Shown here piece after piece: positions 1-5,271 of a DNA stretch of 5,271 nucleotides. Below the pieces are notes generated by a model. That model was given only the letters and a program-made list of their open reading frames with translations. It was not told the DNA's origin and did not search any database. Position numbers and translations under genes: made by a program. The DNA is from an uncultured Clostridia bacterium (GTDB lineage Bacteria; Bacillota; Clostridia; Christensenellales; Borkfalkiaceae), in the NCBI GenBank assembly GCA_944338265.1, contig CALVLO010000101.1, positions 1 to 5,271 on the forward strand, given 5' to 3'. Within the stretch, counting starts at the first letter, position 1. The number at the start of each line of letters is the position of its first letter.

Positions 1-1459
1 AAAACAGACCGAACGCCGTCTCCGCATCCTGCACGCCGCCCTGCGGCGCACGCTGCATGGCGGGCTGCGCCGCCTCTCTTGCGGGCGGAACGGACGGCGC
101 GGCCTCCGCAAAGGGCGCAGGCGGTTCCGCAAACGGCGCAATCTCCGCTTCGGGCGGAGGCGCCATATCCCACAAGGGCACGTCTTCAAAGGGCGGCGGC
201 GGGGGCAATTCCTCCGCCTCCGGCTGCGGGCGTTCCGCCTTCAAACGCGGCGCGGGTGCGGGTTTTGCCTCAACAACGGGCGCCGCAGCCGCCGCAACGG
301 GCGCGCCCGCGGAGAGCGCCGCCACCTTCCGCTCGAGGTCGGCAATGCGCACGCACAGCGCATCGAGATCCGCATCGAGCGGCGGAAACGCCGCCCGCAA
401 GATCGCCGTTTCGAGCGCGATACGCGGCGAAGAGGCGAAGCGGAGTTCGCTCTCCGTCTTCATAAAGATCTCCGTCGCCCGCAGGATGGCGCTGCCCTCC
501 GCCCCGTCCGCAACGGCTTTCACCGCGGCAAAGAGGCGCTTGGGCAGCGAGAGAAGTTTTTCCGCATTGGCGCACGTCTTGGCGACGGCGACCTCGTTGA
601 GCAAGCTTAAAATATCCCGCAAAAGCACGCCCACCGCCTTGCCCTCGGCGAGCAGCCCCTCCGCCGCCGCAAGTGCCGCAGGCATCTCCGAGCGCAAGAT
701 CGCGCCGACGAGCGCACAAGCCCGCTCAAAATCCGCCGCGCCAAGGACCGCCGTCACCCCTTCATAGGTGAGCGTATCGCCATAGGCGAGGCACATCTCG
801 GCAATGGAGAGCATATCTCTGTCGCTCCCCGCGCCCGCACGGGCGATGGCGGCGACCGCCTCCCGCTCGTACTTTCTGCCCAAGCCGTCGAGAATAGACG
901 AGAGGTGCTTTTCGAGATCCTCCTCGGGGATGAGCTTAAAATCCAGCCGCATGCAGCGGGAGAGGATGGTCGCGGGGATCTTGTGCGGTTCCGTCGTCGC
1001 AAGGATGAAGATGGCATGCGCGGGCGGCTCTTCGAGCGTCTTCAACAGCGCGTTGAAGGCGCTGTCCGTGAGCATGTGCACCTCGTCGATGATATACACT
1101 TTATACTTGCCCGTAACGGGCGGATACTGCACCTTTTCCCGCAGATCGCGCATCTCGCCCACGCCGTTGTTGGAGGCGGCGTCGATCTCGGCGATGTCGA
1201 GCGAGCCCTCGGCGAGCGCAAGGCAGGTCGGACACTTCCCGCAGGGCGAGCCGTCCTTGGGATGTTCGCAGTTGACGGCGCGCGCAAAAATGCGGGCAAC
1301 GCTCGTCTTGCCCGTACCGCGCGGCCCCGCAAACAGGTACGCATGCCCCACCTCGCCGCGCTCGATCTGATGCCTGAGCACGCGCACAACGTGCTCCTGC
1401 CGCACGATCTCGGCAAAGGACGCGGGGCGGAATTTTCTGTATAGGGAGAGATGCGCCAT
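1..1459 (-). CDS. dnaX: DNA polymerase III subunit gamma/tau (clamp loader ATPase), 3' end outside window
   Basis: DnaX is the ATPase of the clamp loader, which opens the beta clamp and loads it on primed DNA at the fork; tau also ties the polymerase to the helicase. The frame is open from ATG at 1459 to the window edge, giving 486 codons. It begins MAHLSLYRKFRP, the typical DnaX start. Walker A GPRGTGKT lies at residues 45-52. Four zinc-ligand cysteines are at 64, 73, 76 and 79. Walker B with IIDEVH is at 123-128, and the SRC motif with the arginine finger is at 167-169. Residues about 361-382 are heptad-like, and 386 to about 475 form a Pro/Ala/Glu-rich linker. The last residues in the window (AETAFGLF) look like the start of the C-terminal domain. 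B. subtilis DnaX is about 560 residues, so perhaps 80 are missing here. It is the last visible gene of the operon, 29 bp after sigH. No slippery site for a short gamma form is seen in the part present. Confidence 0.97.
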   Translation of the reverse strand, partial: MAHLSLYRKFRPASFAEIVRQEHVVRVLRHQIERGEVGHAYLFAGPRGTGKTSVARIFARAVNCEHPKDGSPCGKCPTCLALAEGSLDIAEIDAASNNGVGEMRDLREKVQYPPVTGKYKVYIIDEVHMLTDSAFNALLKTLEEPPAHAIFILATTEPHKIPATILSRCMRLDFKLIPEEDLEKHLSSILDGLGRKYEREAVAAIARAGAGSDRDMLSIAEMCLAYGDTLTYEGVTAVLGAADFERACALVGAILRSEMPAALAAAEGLLAEGKAVGVLLRDILSLLNEVAVAKTCANAEKLLSLPKRLFAAVKAVADGAEGSAILRATEIFMKTESELRFASSPRIALETAILRAAFPPLDADLDALCVRIADLERKVAALSAGAPVAAAAAPVVEAKPAPAPRLKAERPQPEAEELPPPPPFEDVPLWDMAPPPEAEIAPFAEPPAPFAEAAPSVPPAREAAQPAMQRAPQGGVQDAETAFGLF

Positions 1460-1466
1460 ATAGCTT

Positions 1467-1472
1467 CCTCCT
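1467..1472 (-). promoter_or_regulatory. dnaX ribosome binding site
   Basis: On the minus strand AGGAGG is followed by 7 bases and then the ATG at 1459. This perfect Shine-Dalgarno match fixes the dnaX start and shows dnaX can be initiated independently of the sigma factor gene 29 bp upstream. Confidence 0.85.
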
Positions 1473-1481
1473 GCATGCGGG

Positions 1482-1497
1482 CGCCGCCTCAGCGGCG
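1482..1497 (-). other. GC-only hairpin over the sigH stop codon
   Basis: Six G:C pairs (1482-1487 with 1492-1497) enclose a 4-base loop, UGAG in the minus-strand RNA, and that loop contains the UGA stop of the sigma factor gene. The stem ends 9 bases before the dnaX Shine-Dalgarno. There is no T-run, so it is not an intrinsic terminator. It might be an RNA-processing or translation-tuning element, or chance in GC-rich DNA. Confidence 0.35.
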
Positions 1498-2037
1498 GAA
1501 CGCCCTCTGTAATTTCTTTTTGGAACGGGCAAGCGCATTGTCGATGCTCTTCATCCCCTTGCCCGTCACGCGCGCGATGGCGGCATAGCTCATCCCGTCG
1601 AGATAGAGCGTAACGACGCGGAACTCAAAATCGGAGAGCGCGCCCGTCAGTTTCGAACGGAACTCCGCCTGCGTCTCGCCCGCGAGCAGCAGATCTTCGG
1701 GCGTGCCGCCCACGGCAAGGAGGTCGGGATCGAACGCCTCGCACTCCCTGAGCTTATCGGCAGCGCGCAGCGCATCGTAAATGCGGCGGGAAACGCACAG
1801 ATAGGCAAAGTTTTTGAAGCTCTTCCCCCCGTCCGCGCGGTACCCGCGCACGGCGGAAACAAGCCCGATCATCCCCTCCTGCACAAGATCCTCCGTCTCG
1901 CCGCCCGCAAGAAAAAACTTGCGCGCGCGGGCACGCACGGCGCTCTTGTAACGGTTCAGGAGCTCCTCTTCCGCCCACGGTTCGCCGCCCTGCGCAAGCG
2001 CGGCGAGGGCTTCATCCGTTTCCCTTCTCTCTTGCAC
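1489..2037 (-). CDS. sigH: SigH-family RNA polymerase sigma factor
   Basis: This is a sigma-70 family factor of the SigH/Spo0H type, which directs RNA polymerase to transition-phase genes (early sporulation and competence genes in Bacillus). With the GTG start at 2037 it has 182 residues, somewhat shorter than B. subtilis SigH (about 218). Region 2 spans roughly residues 27-97 and includes EDLVQEGMIGL (49-59), nearly identical to Bacillus SigH, then KSFKNFAYLCVSRRI. Region 4 (about 134-182) carries LYLDGMSYAAIA and the family signature KSIDNALARSKKKL (163-176). GTG 2037 is chosen because GAGGTG precedes it at proper spacing; in-frame ATGs at 2049 and 2079 lack such a site and sit deeper in rlmB. 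It overlaps rlmB by 26 bp, suggesting coupled translation. The rlmB neighbour supports SigH rather than another sigma. Its presence alone does not prove sporulation. Confidence 0.9.
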   Translation of the reverse strand: MQERRETDEALAALAQGGEPWAEEELLNRYKSAVRARARKFFLAGGETEDLVQEGMIGLVSAVRGYRADGGKSFKNFAYLCVSRRIYDALRAADKLRECEAFDPDLLAVGGTPEDLLLAGETQAEFRSKLTGALSDFEFRVVTLYLDGMSYAAIARVTGKGMKSIDNALARSKKKLQRAFRR

Positions 2038-2728
2038 GCACCACCTCATATACGCCGATGCCGAGCGCGACGGAAGCATTCAGCGAATTGACCTTCCCGA
2101 AGAGCGGGATGGAGAGCACGCCGTCGCACTTCTCGCGCGTGAGCCGCCTGACGCCGCTGTCCTCTCCGCCGACGACGAGCGCGATCTTCCCGCGAAGATC
2201 TGCCCGATAGATGCTCTCGCCGCCCGCCTCCAGCGCATAGACCCAATAGCCGTTCTTTTTCAGCTCGTCCACCGCATAATTGACGGAGGGCACTTTGGCA
2301 ACTTTAATGTGCTCCGCCGCCCCCGCCGAAATGCGGATGACCGCCTCTGTGACGGAAGCCCCCTTTGCCGCGGGGATGACGACGCCGTCCGCCCCCGCAC
2401 ACTCCGAAACGCGGAGGATGCTGCCCAGATTGTGCACGTCCTCAATGCCGTCGCACAGCACGATGAGGCTGTTTTCGCCGCCGAACAGTTGATGCAGGTC
2501 TGCATATTCATACGCCGTCGTGAAGGCGATCACGCCCTGATGGCGCTTTGTCTCGCTCTCCCTGTCGAGCGCGGCGCGGTCGACAAACTGCACGCGGATA
2601 TTTTTCCTGCGCGCCTCGGCGAAAATCTTGCCGAGCGTGCCCTGCGCGCCCTTTTCCAGCAAGATCTTTTCGATCGTCTTATCCGTCTTGAGAAGCTCCA
2701 AAACGGCATTTCTTCCCTCTGTCTTCAT
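2012..2728 (-). CDS. rlmB: 23S rRNA (guanosine-2'-O-)-methyltransferase, RlmB/SpoU family
   Basis: RlmB is a SpoU-class (SPOUT) enzyme that methylates the ribose 2'-OH of a conserved guanosine in the peptidyl-transferase region of 23S rRNA (G2251 in E. coli), using S-adenosylmethionine. The 238 residues match the family length. An N-terminal substrate-binding domain (about 1-75, with EGRNAVLELL at 4-13) precedes the knotted methyltransferase domain (about 86-230). Motif 1 is DGIEDVHNLGSILR (93-106, with N100 and R106). Motif 2 is VVGGEDSGVRRL (185-196), and motif 3 is IPLFGKVNSLNASVALGI (207-224). The start is supported by GAGG 7 bases upstream. Its ATG overlaps the mrnC stop as ATGA, a classic coupling arrangement. 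In Bacillota this gene (yacO) normally sits directly after mrnC. Related TrmH-type methylation of tRNA is the alternative, but length and neighbours favour RlmB. Confidence 0.95.
   Translation of the reverse strand: MKTEGRNAVLELLKTDKTIEKILLEKGAQGTLGKIFAEARRKNIRVQFVDRAALDRESETKRHQGVIAFTTAYEYADLHQLFGGENSLIVLCDGIEDVHNLGSILRVSECAGADGVVIPAAKGASVTEAVIRISAGAAEHIKVAKVPSVNYAVDELKKNGYWVYALEAGGESIYRADLRGKIALVVGGEDSGVRRLTREKCDGVLSIPLFGKVNSLNASVALGIGVYEVVRAREKGNG
2042..2047 (-). promoter_or_regulatory. sigH ribosome binding site that decides the GTG start
   Basis: GAGGTG on the minus strand, inside the 3' end of rlmB, pairs well with the 16S rRNA tail. GAGG stands 6 bases before GTG 2037. No comparable site precedes the in-frame ATG at 2049 or at 2079, so the shorter 182-residue protein is preferred. 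Confidence 0.7.
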
Positions 2729-3123
2729 GCCTCATCCTCGGGGAAAAACAATTCTTTGATCCGCCCGTCCTGCCCCGTCAGGTACAAATACCCGAGCAGC
2801 GCCTCAAACCCCGTGGAGCGGACGTACTCCGCCACCGTCGCATTCTTGCTCTTGGTGGGTTTTTTGGCATTCCTGCCGCGGCGGTAGATCTCCGCCTCCT
2901 CCTCTGTGAGAAGGGGCAGGATGCGCTCGAGCAGGGCGCTCTGTCCGTGTGCCGAAACGCGCTCGGAGGCGCGGCGGTTGAGCGCGCCCGTCTTCTCCCC
3001 GCTCGAGAGCGCGAGGCGGGTGCGCACAAACAGCGTGTACACCGCATCCCCCACAAAGGCGAGCACAACGGGGTTGATCTGTCTTGCCCGCGCACGGTCG
3101 GCGGGCAGCCCTGTAAATTCCAT
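2725..3123 (-). CDS. mrnC: Mini-ribonuclease 3 (MrnC), 23S rRNA maturation
   Basis: MrnC is a small RNase III-like enzyme lacking the double-stranded-RNA-binding domain. In B. subtilis it trims 23S rRNA precursor ends with help from ribosomal protein L3. The 132 residues from ATG 3123 agree with the family. Conserved parts are INPVVLAFVGDAVYTLFVR (16-34, with catalytic-type D26), RRGRNAK (81-87) and STGFEALLGYLYL (103-115, with acidic E107), which match the two acidic metal-binding positions of the RNase III fold. A longer reading from TTG at 3159 would add 12 residues, but those codons coincide with a strong promoter, so it is rejected. No spaced Shine-Dalgarno precedes ATG 3123; GGG abuts it. 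Translation may therefore be leaderless. It is the first gene of the operon and overlaps rlmB by 4 bp. Confidence 0.93.
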   Translation of the reverse strand: MEFTGLPADRARARQINPVVLAFVGDAVYTLFVRTRLALSSGEKTGALNRRASERVSAHGQSALLERILPLLTEEEAEIYRRGRNAKKPTKSKNATVAEYVRSTGFEALLGYLYLTGQDGRIKELFFPEDEA

Positions 3124-3130
3124 CCCTACG

Positions 3131-3159
3131 ATTATACCATATCTGCGGAGAAATGACAA
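3131..3159 (-). promoter_or_regulatory. Sigma-A promoter of the mrnC-rlmB-sigH-dnaX operon
   Basis: On the minus strand TTGTCA (3159-3154, 5 of 6 consensus) and TATAAT (3136-3131, 6 of 6) are separated by exactly 17 bases. TG at 3139-3138 makes an extended -10. The expected transcription start, 6-8 bases past the -10, falls at about 3126-3123, which is on or just before the mrnC ATG. Confidence 0.88.
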
Positions 3160-3199
3160 GCATTCGCAGAAATTCCCGTAAAATTATGCGCCGCAGACC

Positions 3200-3215
3200 T
3201 TGCAAAATTGCAAAA
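3200..3215. repeat. Tandem TTGCAAAA repeat over the reductase -35 box
   Basis: The octamer TTGCAAAA occurs twice without a gap (3200-3207 and 3208-3215). Because TTGCAA is its own reverse complement, the same bases also form an inverted pair TTGCAA-AA-TTGCAA. The repeat covers the -35 and part of the spacer, where a repressor site would be expected. No specific regulator can be named. Confidence 0.5.
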
Positions 3216-3227
3216 AATCGTTATAAT
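3200..3227 (+). promoter_or_regulatory. Sigma-A promoter of the aldo/keto reductase gene
   Basis: TATAAT at 3222-3227 is a perfect -10. TTGCAA at 3200-3205 serves as a weaker -35 (4 of 6) with a 16-base spacer. Transcription should start near 3234, giving a leader of about 22 bases that carries GGAG before ATG 3256. It diverges from the mrnC promoter; the two -35 boxes are about 40 bases apart. Confidence 0.75.
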
Positions 3228-3243
3228 GTTAGAAAACACACTT

Positions 3244-3248
3244 GGGAG
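3244..3248 (+). promoter_or_regulatory. Reductase ribosome binding site
   Basis: GGGAG stands 7 bases before ATG 3256 and lies inside the short leader predicted from the promoter. It rules out the upstream in-frame TTG at 3208, which would lie ahead of the transcription start. Confidence 0.75.
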
Positions 3249-3255
3249 AATTGGA

Positions 3256-4230
3256 ATGAAGTATCGCAATCTCGGAAAATGGGGACTCAAAGTGAGCGAG
3301 ATCGCCCTCGGCAGCTGGGTGACCGACCTCTCCGGAACGGAGGCAGAAAAGACTGCCCTCCAAACGGTGAACGCCGCCTTCGATGCGGGCGTCAACTTCT
3401 TCGATTGCGCCGATGCCTACTCGGGCGGCGCGGCGGAGCGCTTTTTGGGGAAGGCACTCAAACAGCACAGCCGCAGCGAGTACGTCGTCTCCTCCAAAGT
3501 CTTCTTCCCGATGGGGCGCGGCGCGAACGATCGCGGACTCTCGCGTAAGCACATCGTCGAGCAGCTCGATAAATCGCTGCAAAACATGAAGCTTGACTAT
3601 CTCGACCTGTACTTTTGCCACCGCTTTGACCCGACGACGCCCATCGAAGAGACGATGCAGGTCCTTTCGGATATGGTCGCGGCGGGCAAGATCCTCTATT
3701 ACGGCGTTTCGGAGTGGTCGCCCGTGCAGATCGTCAAGGCGCTCTCCGTCATCAAAGAAAACCATCTGCGTCCCCTCTCCGTCATCCAGCCGCAGTATCA
3801 CATGCTCGACCGCTATATCGAGGATGAGATCATGGGCATCTGCGCCGAAAACGGCGTGGGCATCACCGTCTTTTCACCGCTCGCGCAGGGGCTTCTGACG
3901 GGCAAATACCGCAAAGGGCAGCCCCTCCCCGCGGGCTCGCGCGCGACGTGGCAGGCAGATAAGCAGATCAACAACCTCCTCACCGAGCAAAATCTCGAAA
4001 AGGTAGAGCAGCTCCTGTCCGTTGCGGAAAAGCTCGGCGTGCCCCTCTCCGTGCTTGCACTCGCGTGGATCTTGCGGCGGCAGGAGATCTCCTCCGTCAT
4101 CACGGGCGCGAGCAAGCCCGCGCAGCTTGCAGGCAACGCGGCGGCGAGCGGGCTCACCCTCCCGCAGGATGCACTCGAAGAGATCGAAACCATCCTCGGC
4201 TATCATCCCTTTGTCAGAAAGATCGGCTGA
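3256..4230 (+). CDS. Aldo/keto reductase, Kv-beta (AKR6)-like
   Basis: This is a 324-residue NADPH-dependent oxidoreductase of the aldo/keto reductase superfamily, a single TIM barrel in the cytosol that reduces aldehydes or ketones. The opening MKYRNLGKWGLKVSEIALGSW closely resembles the voltage-gated potassium channel beta subunits and their bacterial relatives. So do GLSRKHI (94-100), RFDPTTPIEET (123-133), the stretch around QYHML (180-184) and SPLAQGLLTGKY (207-218). The catalytic tetrad is complete: D50, Y55, K81 and H122. Kv-beta has Asn at the last position, so this bacterial enzyme should be a normal reductase. Cofactor-binding residues are visible at GASKPAQL (284-291) and N294. The physiological substrate cannot be told from sequence. 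It has its own promoter, ribosome binding site and terminator, and no co-transcribed partner, so context gives no pathway. Roles in methylglyoxal or other carbonyl detoxification are guesses. Confidence 0.93.
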   Translation: MKYRNLGKWGLKVSEIALGSWVTDLSGTEAEKTALQTVNAAFDAGVNFFDCADAYSGGAAERFLGKALKQHSRSEYVVSSKVFFPMGRGANDRGLSRKHIVEQLDKSLQNMKLDYLDLYFCHRFDPTTPIEETMQVLSDMVAAGKILYYGVSEWSPVQIVKALSVIKENHLRPLSVIQPQYHMLDRYIEDEIMGICAENGVGITVFSPLAQGLLTGKYRKGQPLPAGSRATWQADKQINNLLTEQNLEKVEQLLSVAEKLGVPLSVLALAWILRRQEISSVITGASKPAQLAGNAAASGLTLPQDALEEIETILGYHPFVRKIG

Positions 4231-4235
4231 CGCAA

Positions 4236-4274
4236 AAAATATACGGGCTCCCGCACGGGCGGGAGCCCTTTTTT
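4236..4274. terminator. Bidirectional intrinsic terminator between the reductase and glmS
   Basis: A perfect 10-bp stem, GGGCTCCCGC (4245-4254) with its complement (4259-4268), encloses a 4-base loop. On the plus strand six T follow at once (4269-4274), 14 bases after the reductase stop. On the minus strand the stem is followed after a few bases by a T-run (the A-run at 4234-4239), about 16 bases after the glmS stop. One hairpin thus serves both convergent genes. Confidence 0.93.
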
Positions 4275-4284
4275 ACGCCGCGGC

Positions 4285-5271
4285 TTATTCCACCGTGACG
4301 GATTTGGCGAGGTTGCGCGGCTTATCGGGATCGTTCCCGCGCGCCACGGCAACATAGTAGGCGAGCAGCTGCAGCGGGAGCGAAGTGAGCATGGGCGCAT
4401 AGGCAGGCTCGCACGCGGGCAGCAGAAGGGAGGCTGTGACCTCCCCGCACGCAAGGCAGGCGGGCACGTTGGTGATGAGGAAGACCGCCGCGCCGCGGGC
4501 ATACGCCTCGTGCACCGCATTCATCGTCTTGTCGGCGAGCTCGGGCTGCGTGACGATGGCAACGACGGGCGTCCTGCCGTCGACGAGCGCGAGCGTGCCG
4601 TGCTTGAGCTCCCCCGCGGGATACCCCTCGCACGGGAGATAGCCGATCTCTTTGAGTTTGAGGCTCCCCTCGCGCGCGGCGAGATAGTCGGCGCCCCTGC
4701 CGAGGAAAAAGACGCACTTTGCCCCCGCAAAATAGGGCACCCACGCGCGCACCTGCTCCGCACACGCGAGCGCTTCCCGCATCTGCGCGACCGTCTGCGC
4801 GGGCGGCGGCGCGGCGCGTCCCCGCCCCCTTGCGATCTCCGCGGCAAGCGCGTACAAAACAGCGAGCTGCGCGTTGAAGCTCTTGGTCGCAGCGACGGCG
4901 ATCTCCTGCCCCGCTGCCGTCGGGAGCACAAAGTCGCTCATGCGTTCGAGCGAGCTGCGGCGCACATTGGTCACGGCGAGCACCTTCGCGCCCCGCGCCT
5001 TGGCGAGCGCCGCGGCGGCGAGCGTATCTGCCGTCTCTCCGCTCTGGCTCACCGCAATGCACAGCGAACGCGGCAGGATGATGGGGTCCGCATAGCGAAA
5101 TTCGCTCGCGATATGCGCCTCTGCAGGCAGCCGCGCAAACCTATGCGTGACATACTTCATACACAATGCGCTGTGGAATGCCGTGCCGCAAGCCACAACA
5201 TGTATATATTGTGTCTGACATAGTACTTCACACAGTGCAGAATATTCGGGTTTTGCAAGATCGGGGAGGGA
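4285..5271 (-). CDS. glmS: Glutamine-fructose-6-phosphate aminotransferase (isomerizing), C-terminal half; 5' end outside window
   Basis: GlmS converts fructose-6-phosphate and glutamine to glucosamine-6-phosphate, the first step toward UDP-GlcNAc and peptidoglycan. The frame is open from the right edge (5271) to TAA at 4285: 328 residues of a protein normally near 600. They cover the linker and both sugar-isomerase (SIS) domains. Visible are ACGTAFH (27-33), SQSGETADT (75-83), LKLKEIGY followed by GELKHG, which carry the residues matching catalytic Glu488 and His504 of E. coli, and the C-terminus RNLAKSVTVE with the lysine matching Lys603. The N-terminal glutaminase domain, its Cys1 and any glmS ribozyme would lie beyond the edge. 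GTG 5196 is an internal valine codon, not a start. Departures from common GlmS are alanine for serine in CGTS and EIAVAATKSF for EIGVASTKAF. The intact C-terminus argues against an SIS-only relative. Bases 5151-5271 are distinctly AT-richer than the rest. Confidence 0.9.
   Translation of the reverse strand, partial: SLPDLAKPEYSALCEVLCQTQYIHVVACGTAFHSALCMKYVTHRFARLPAEAHIASEFRYADPIILPRSLCIAVSQSGETADTLAAAALAKARGAKVLAVTNVRRSSLERMSDFVLPTAAGQEIAVAATKSFNAQLAVLYALAAEIARGRGRAAPPPAQTVAQMREALACAEQVRAWVPYFAGAKCVFFLGRGADYLAAREGSLKLKEIGYLPCEGYPAGELKHGTLALVDGRTPVVAIVTQPELADKTMNAVHEAYARGAAVFLITNVPACLACGEVTASLLLPACEPAYAPMLTSLPLQLLAYYVAVARGNDPDKPRNLAKSVTVE

Noticed and set aside
57..767. Long plus-strand reading frame opposite dnaX
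   Set aside because: It is low-complexity Ala/Ser/Gly, has no ribosome binding site, and is the antisense shadow of the GC-rich dnaX frame, which has clear domain motifs.
905..1444. 179-codon plus-strand frame opposite the DnaX ATPase domain
   Set aside because: It has no recognisable motif and lies fully antisense to the conserved Walker A/B region of dnaX; it is a GC-driven shadow.
2038..2079. Longer sigH starts at ATG 2079 or 2049
   Set aside because: Neither has a Shine-Dalgarno, both deepen the overlap with rlmB, and the extra residues do not resemble SigH proteins.
3208..3255. Upstream TTG start for the aldo/keto reductase
   Set aside because: The extra 16 codons contain the -10 box and lie largely ahead of the predicted transcription start. 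The family N-terminus begins exactly at the ATG at 3256, which has a good Shine-Dalgarno.
4210..4219. Spo0A-box-like TTTGTCAGAA
   Set aside because: It matches 9 of 10 positions of the 0A box but lies within the last codons of the reductase gene, facing a terminator with no promoter nearby; it is probably chance.
5194..5234. Imperfect palindromes (CACAA...TTGTG and TGTGT...ACACA) resembling CRP-type operators
   Set aside because: They sit inside the coding region of glmS, have mismatched centres, and arise in an AT-richer patch; there is no associated promoter.
1..5271. Search for a defence system, mobile element, CRISPR array, tRNA/rRNA or riboswitch
   Set aside because: All DNA except short intergenic gaps is assigned to five housekeeping genes and one reductase. 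No direct-repeat array, terminal inverted repeats, integrase or transposase motif, or structured leader was seen.

Overview
The window reads as a GC-rich chromosomal segment of a Bacillota (Firmicutes) bacterium, most likely an uncultured Clostridia-type lineage. The block mrnC (Mini-ribonuclease III) - rlmB (23S rRNA methyltransferase) - sigH-type sigma factor is a Bacillota hallmark. The promoters are of the ordinary sigma-A type with AT-rich boxes, and ribosome binding sites are GGAGG-like. Codons strongly favour G or C at the third position. No tRNA, rRNA, CRISPR array, insertion sequence or phage gene is visible.

Layout. Positions 3123 down to 1 on the minus strand hold a tight operon of housekeeping genes: mrnC (3123-2725), rlmB (2728-2012), the sigH-like gene (2037-1489) and dnaX (from 1459, running out of the window at base 1). 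The first three genes overlap (4 bp, then 26 bp) and dnaX follows after 29 bp. One strong promoter (3159-3131) lies directly against the mrnC start codon and may give a leaderless message. Positions 3124-3255 are a 132 bp divergent promoter region. To the right on the plus strand stands a single-gene unit with its own promoter, encoding a Kv-beta/AKR6-like aldo/keto reductase (3256-4230). A stem-loop with T-runs on both strands (4236-4274) ends this gene and also the convergent glmS. The 3' half of glmS (4285-5271, minus strand) enters from the right edge, and its amidotransferase half lies outside.

The operon joins rRNA maturation (MrnC), ribosome modification (RlmB), a transition-phase sigma factor and the replicative clamp loader (DnaX). 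Compared with Bacillus, yacP/rae1 is absent between rlmB and sigH, and dnaX follows sigH. The reductase is an isolated metabolic gene. GlmS feeds cell-wall precursor synthesis.

I found no convincing previously undescribed system. The points most worth checking are the possible leaderless mrnC transcript, the TTGCAA double site over the reductase promoter, the yacP-less sigH-dnaX arrangement, and a low-GC patch at the right edge inside glmS.
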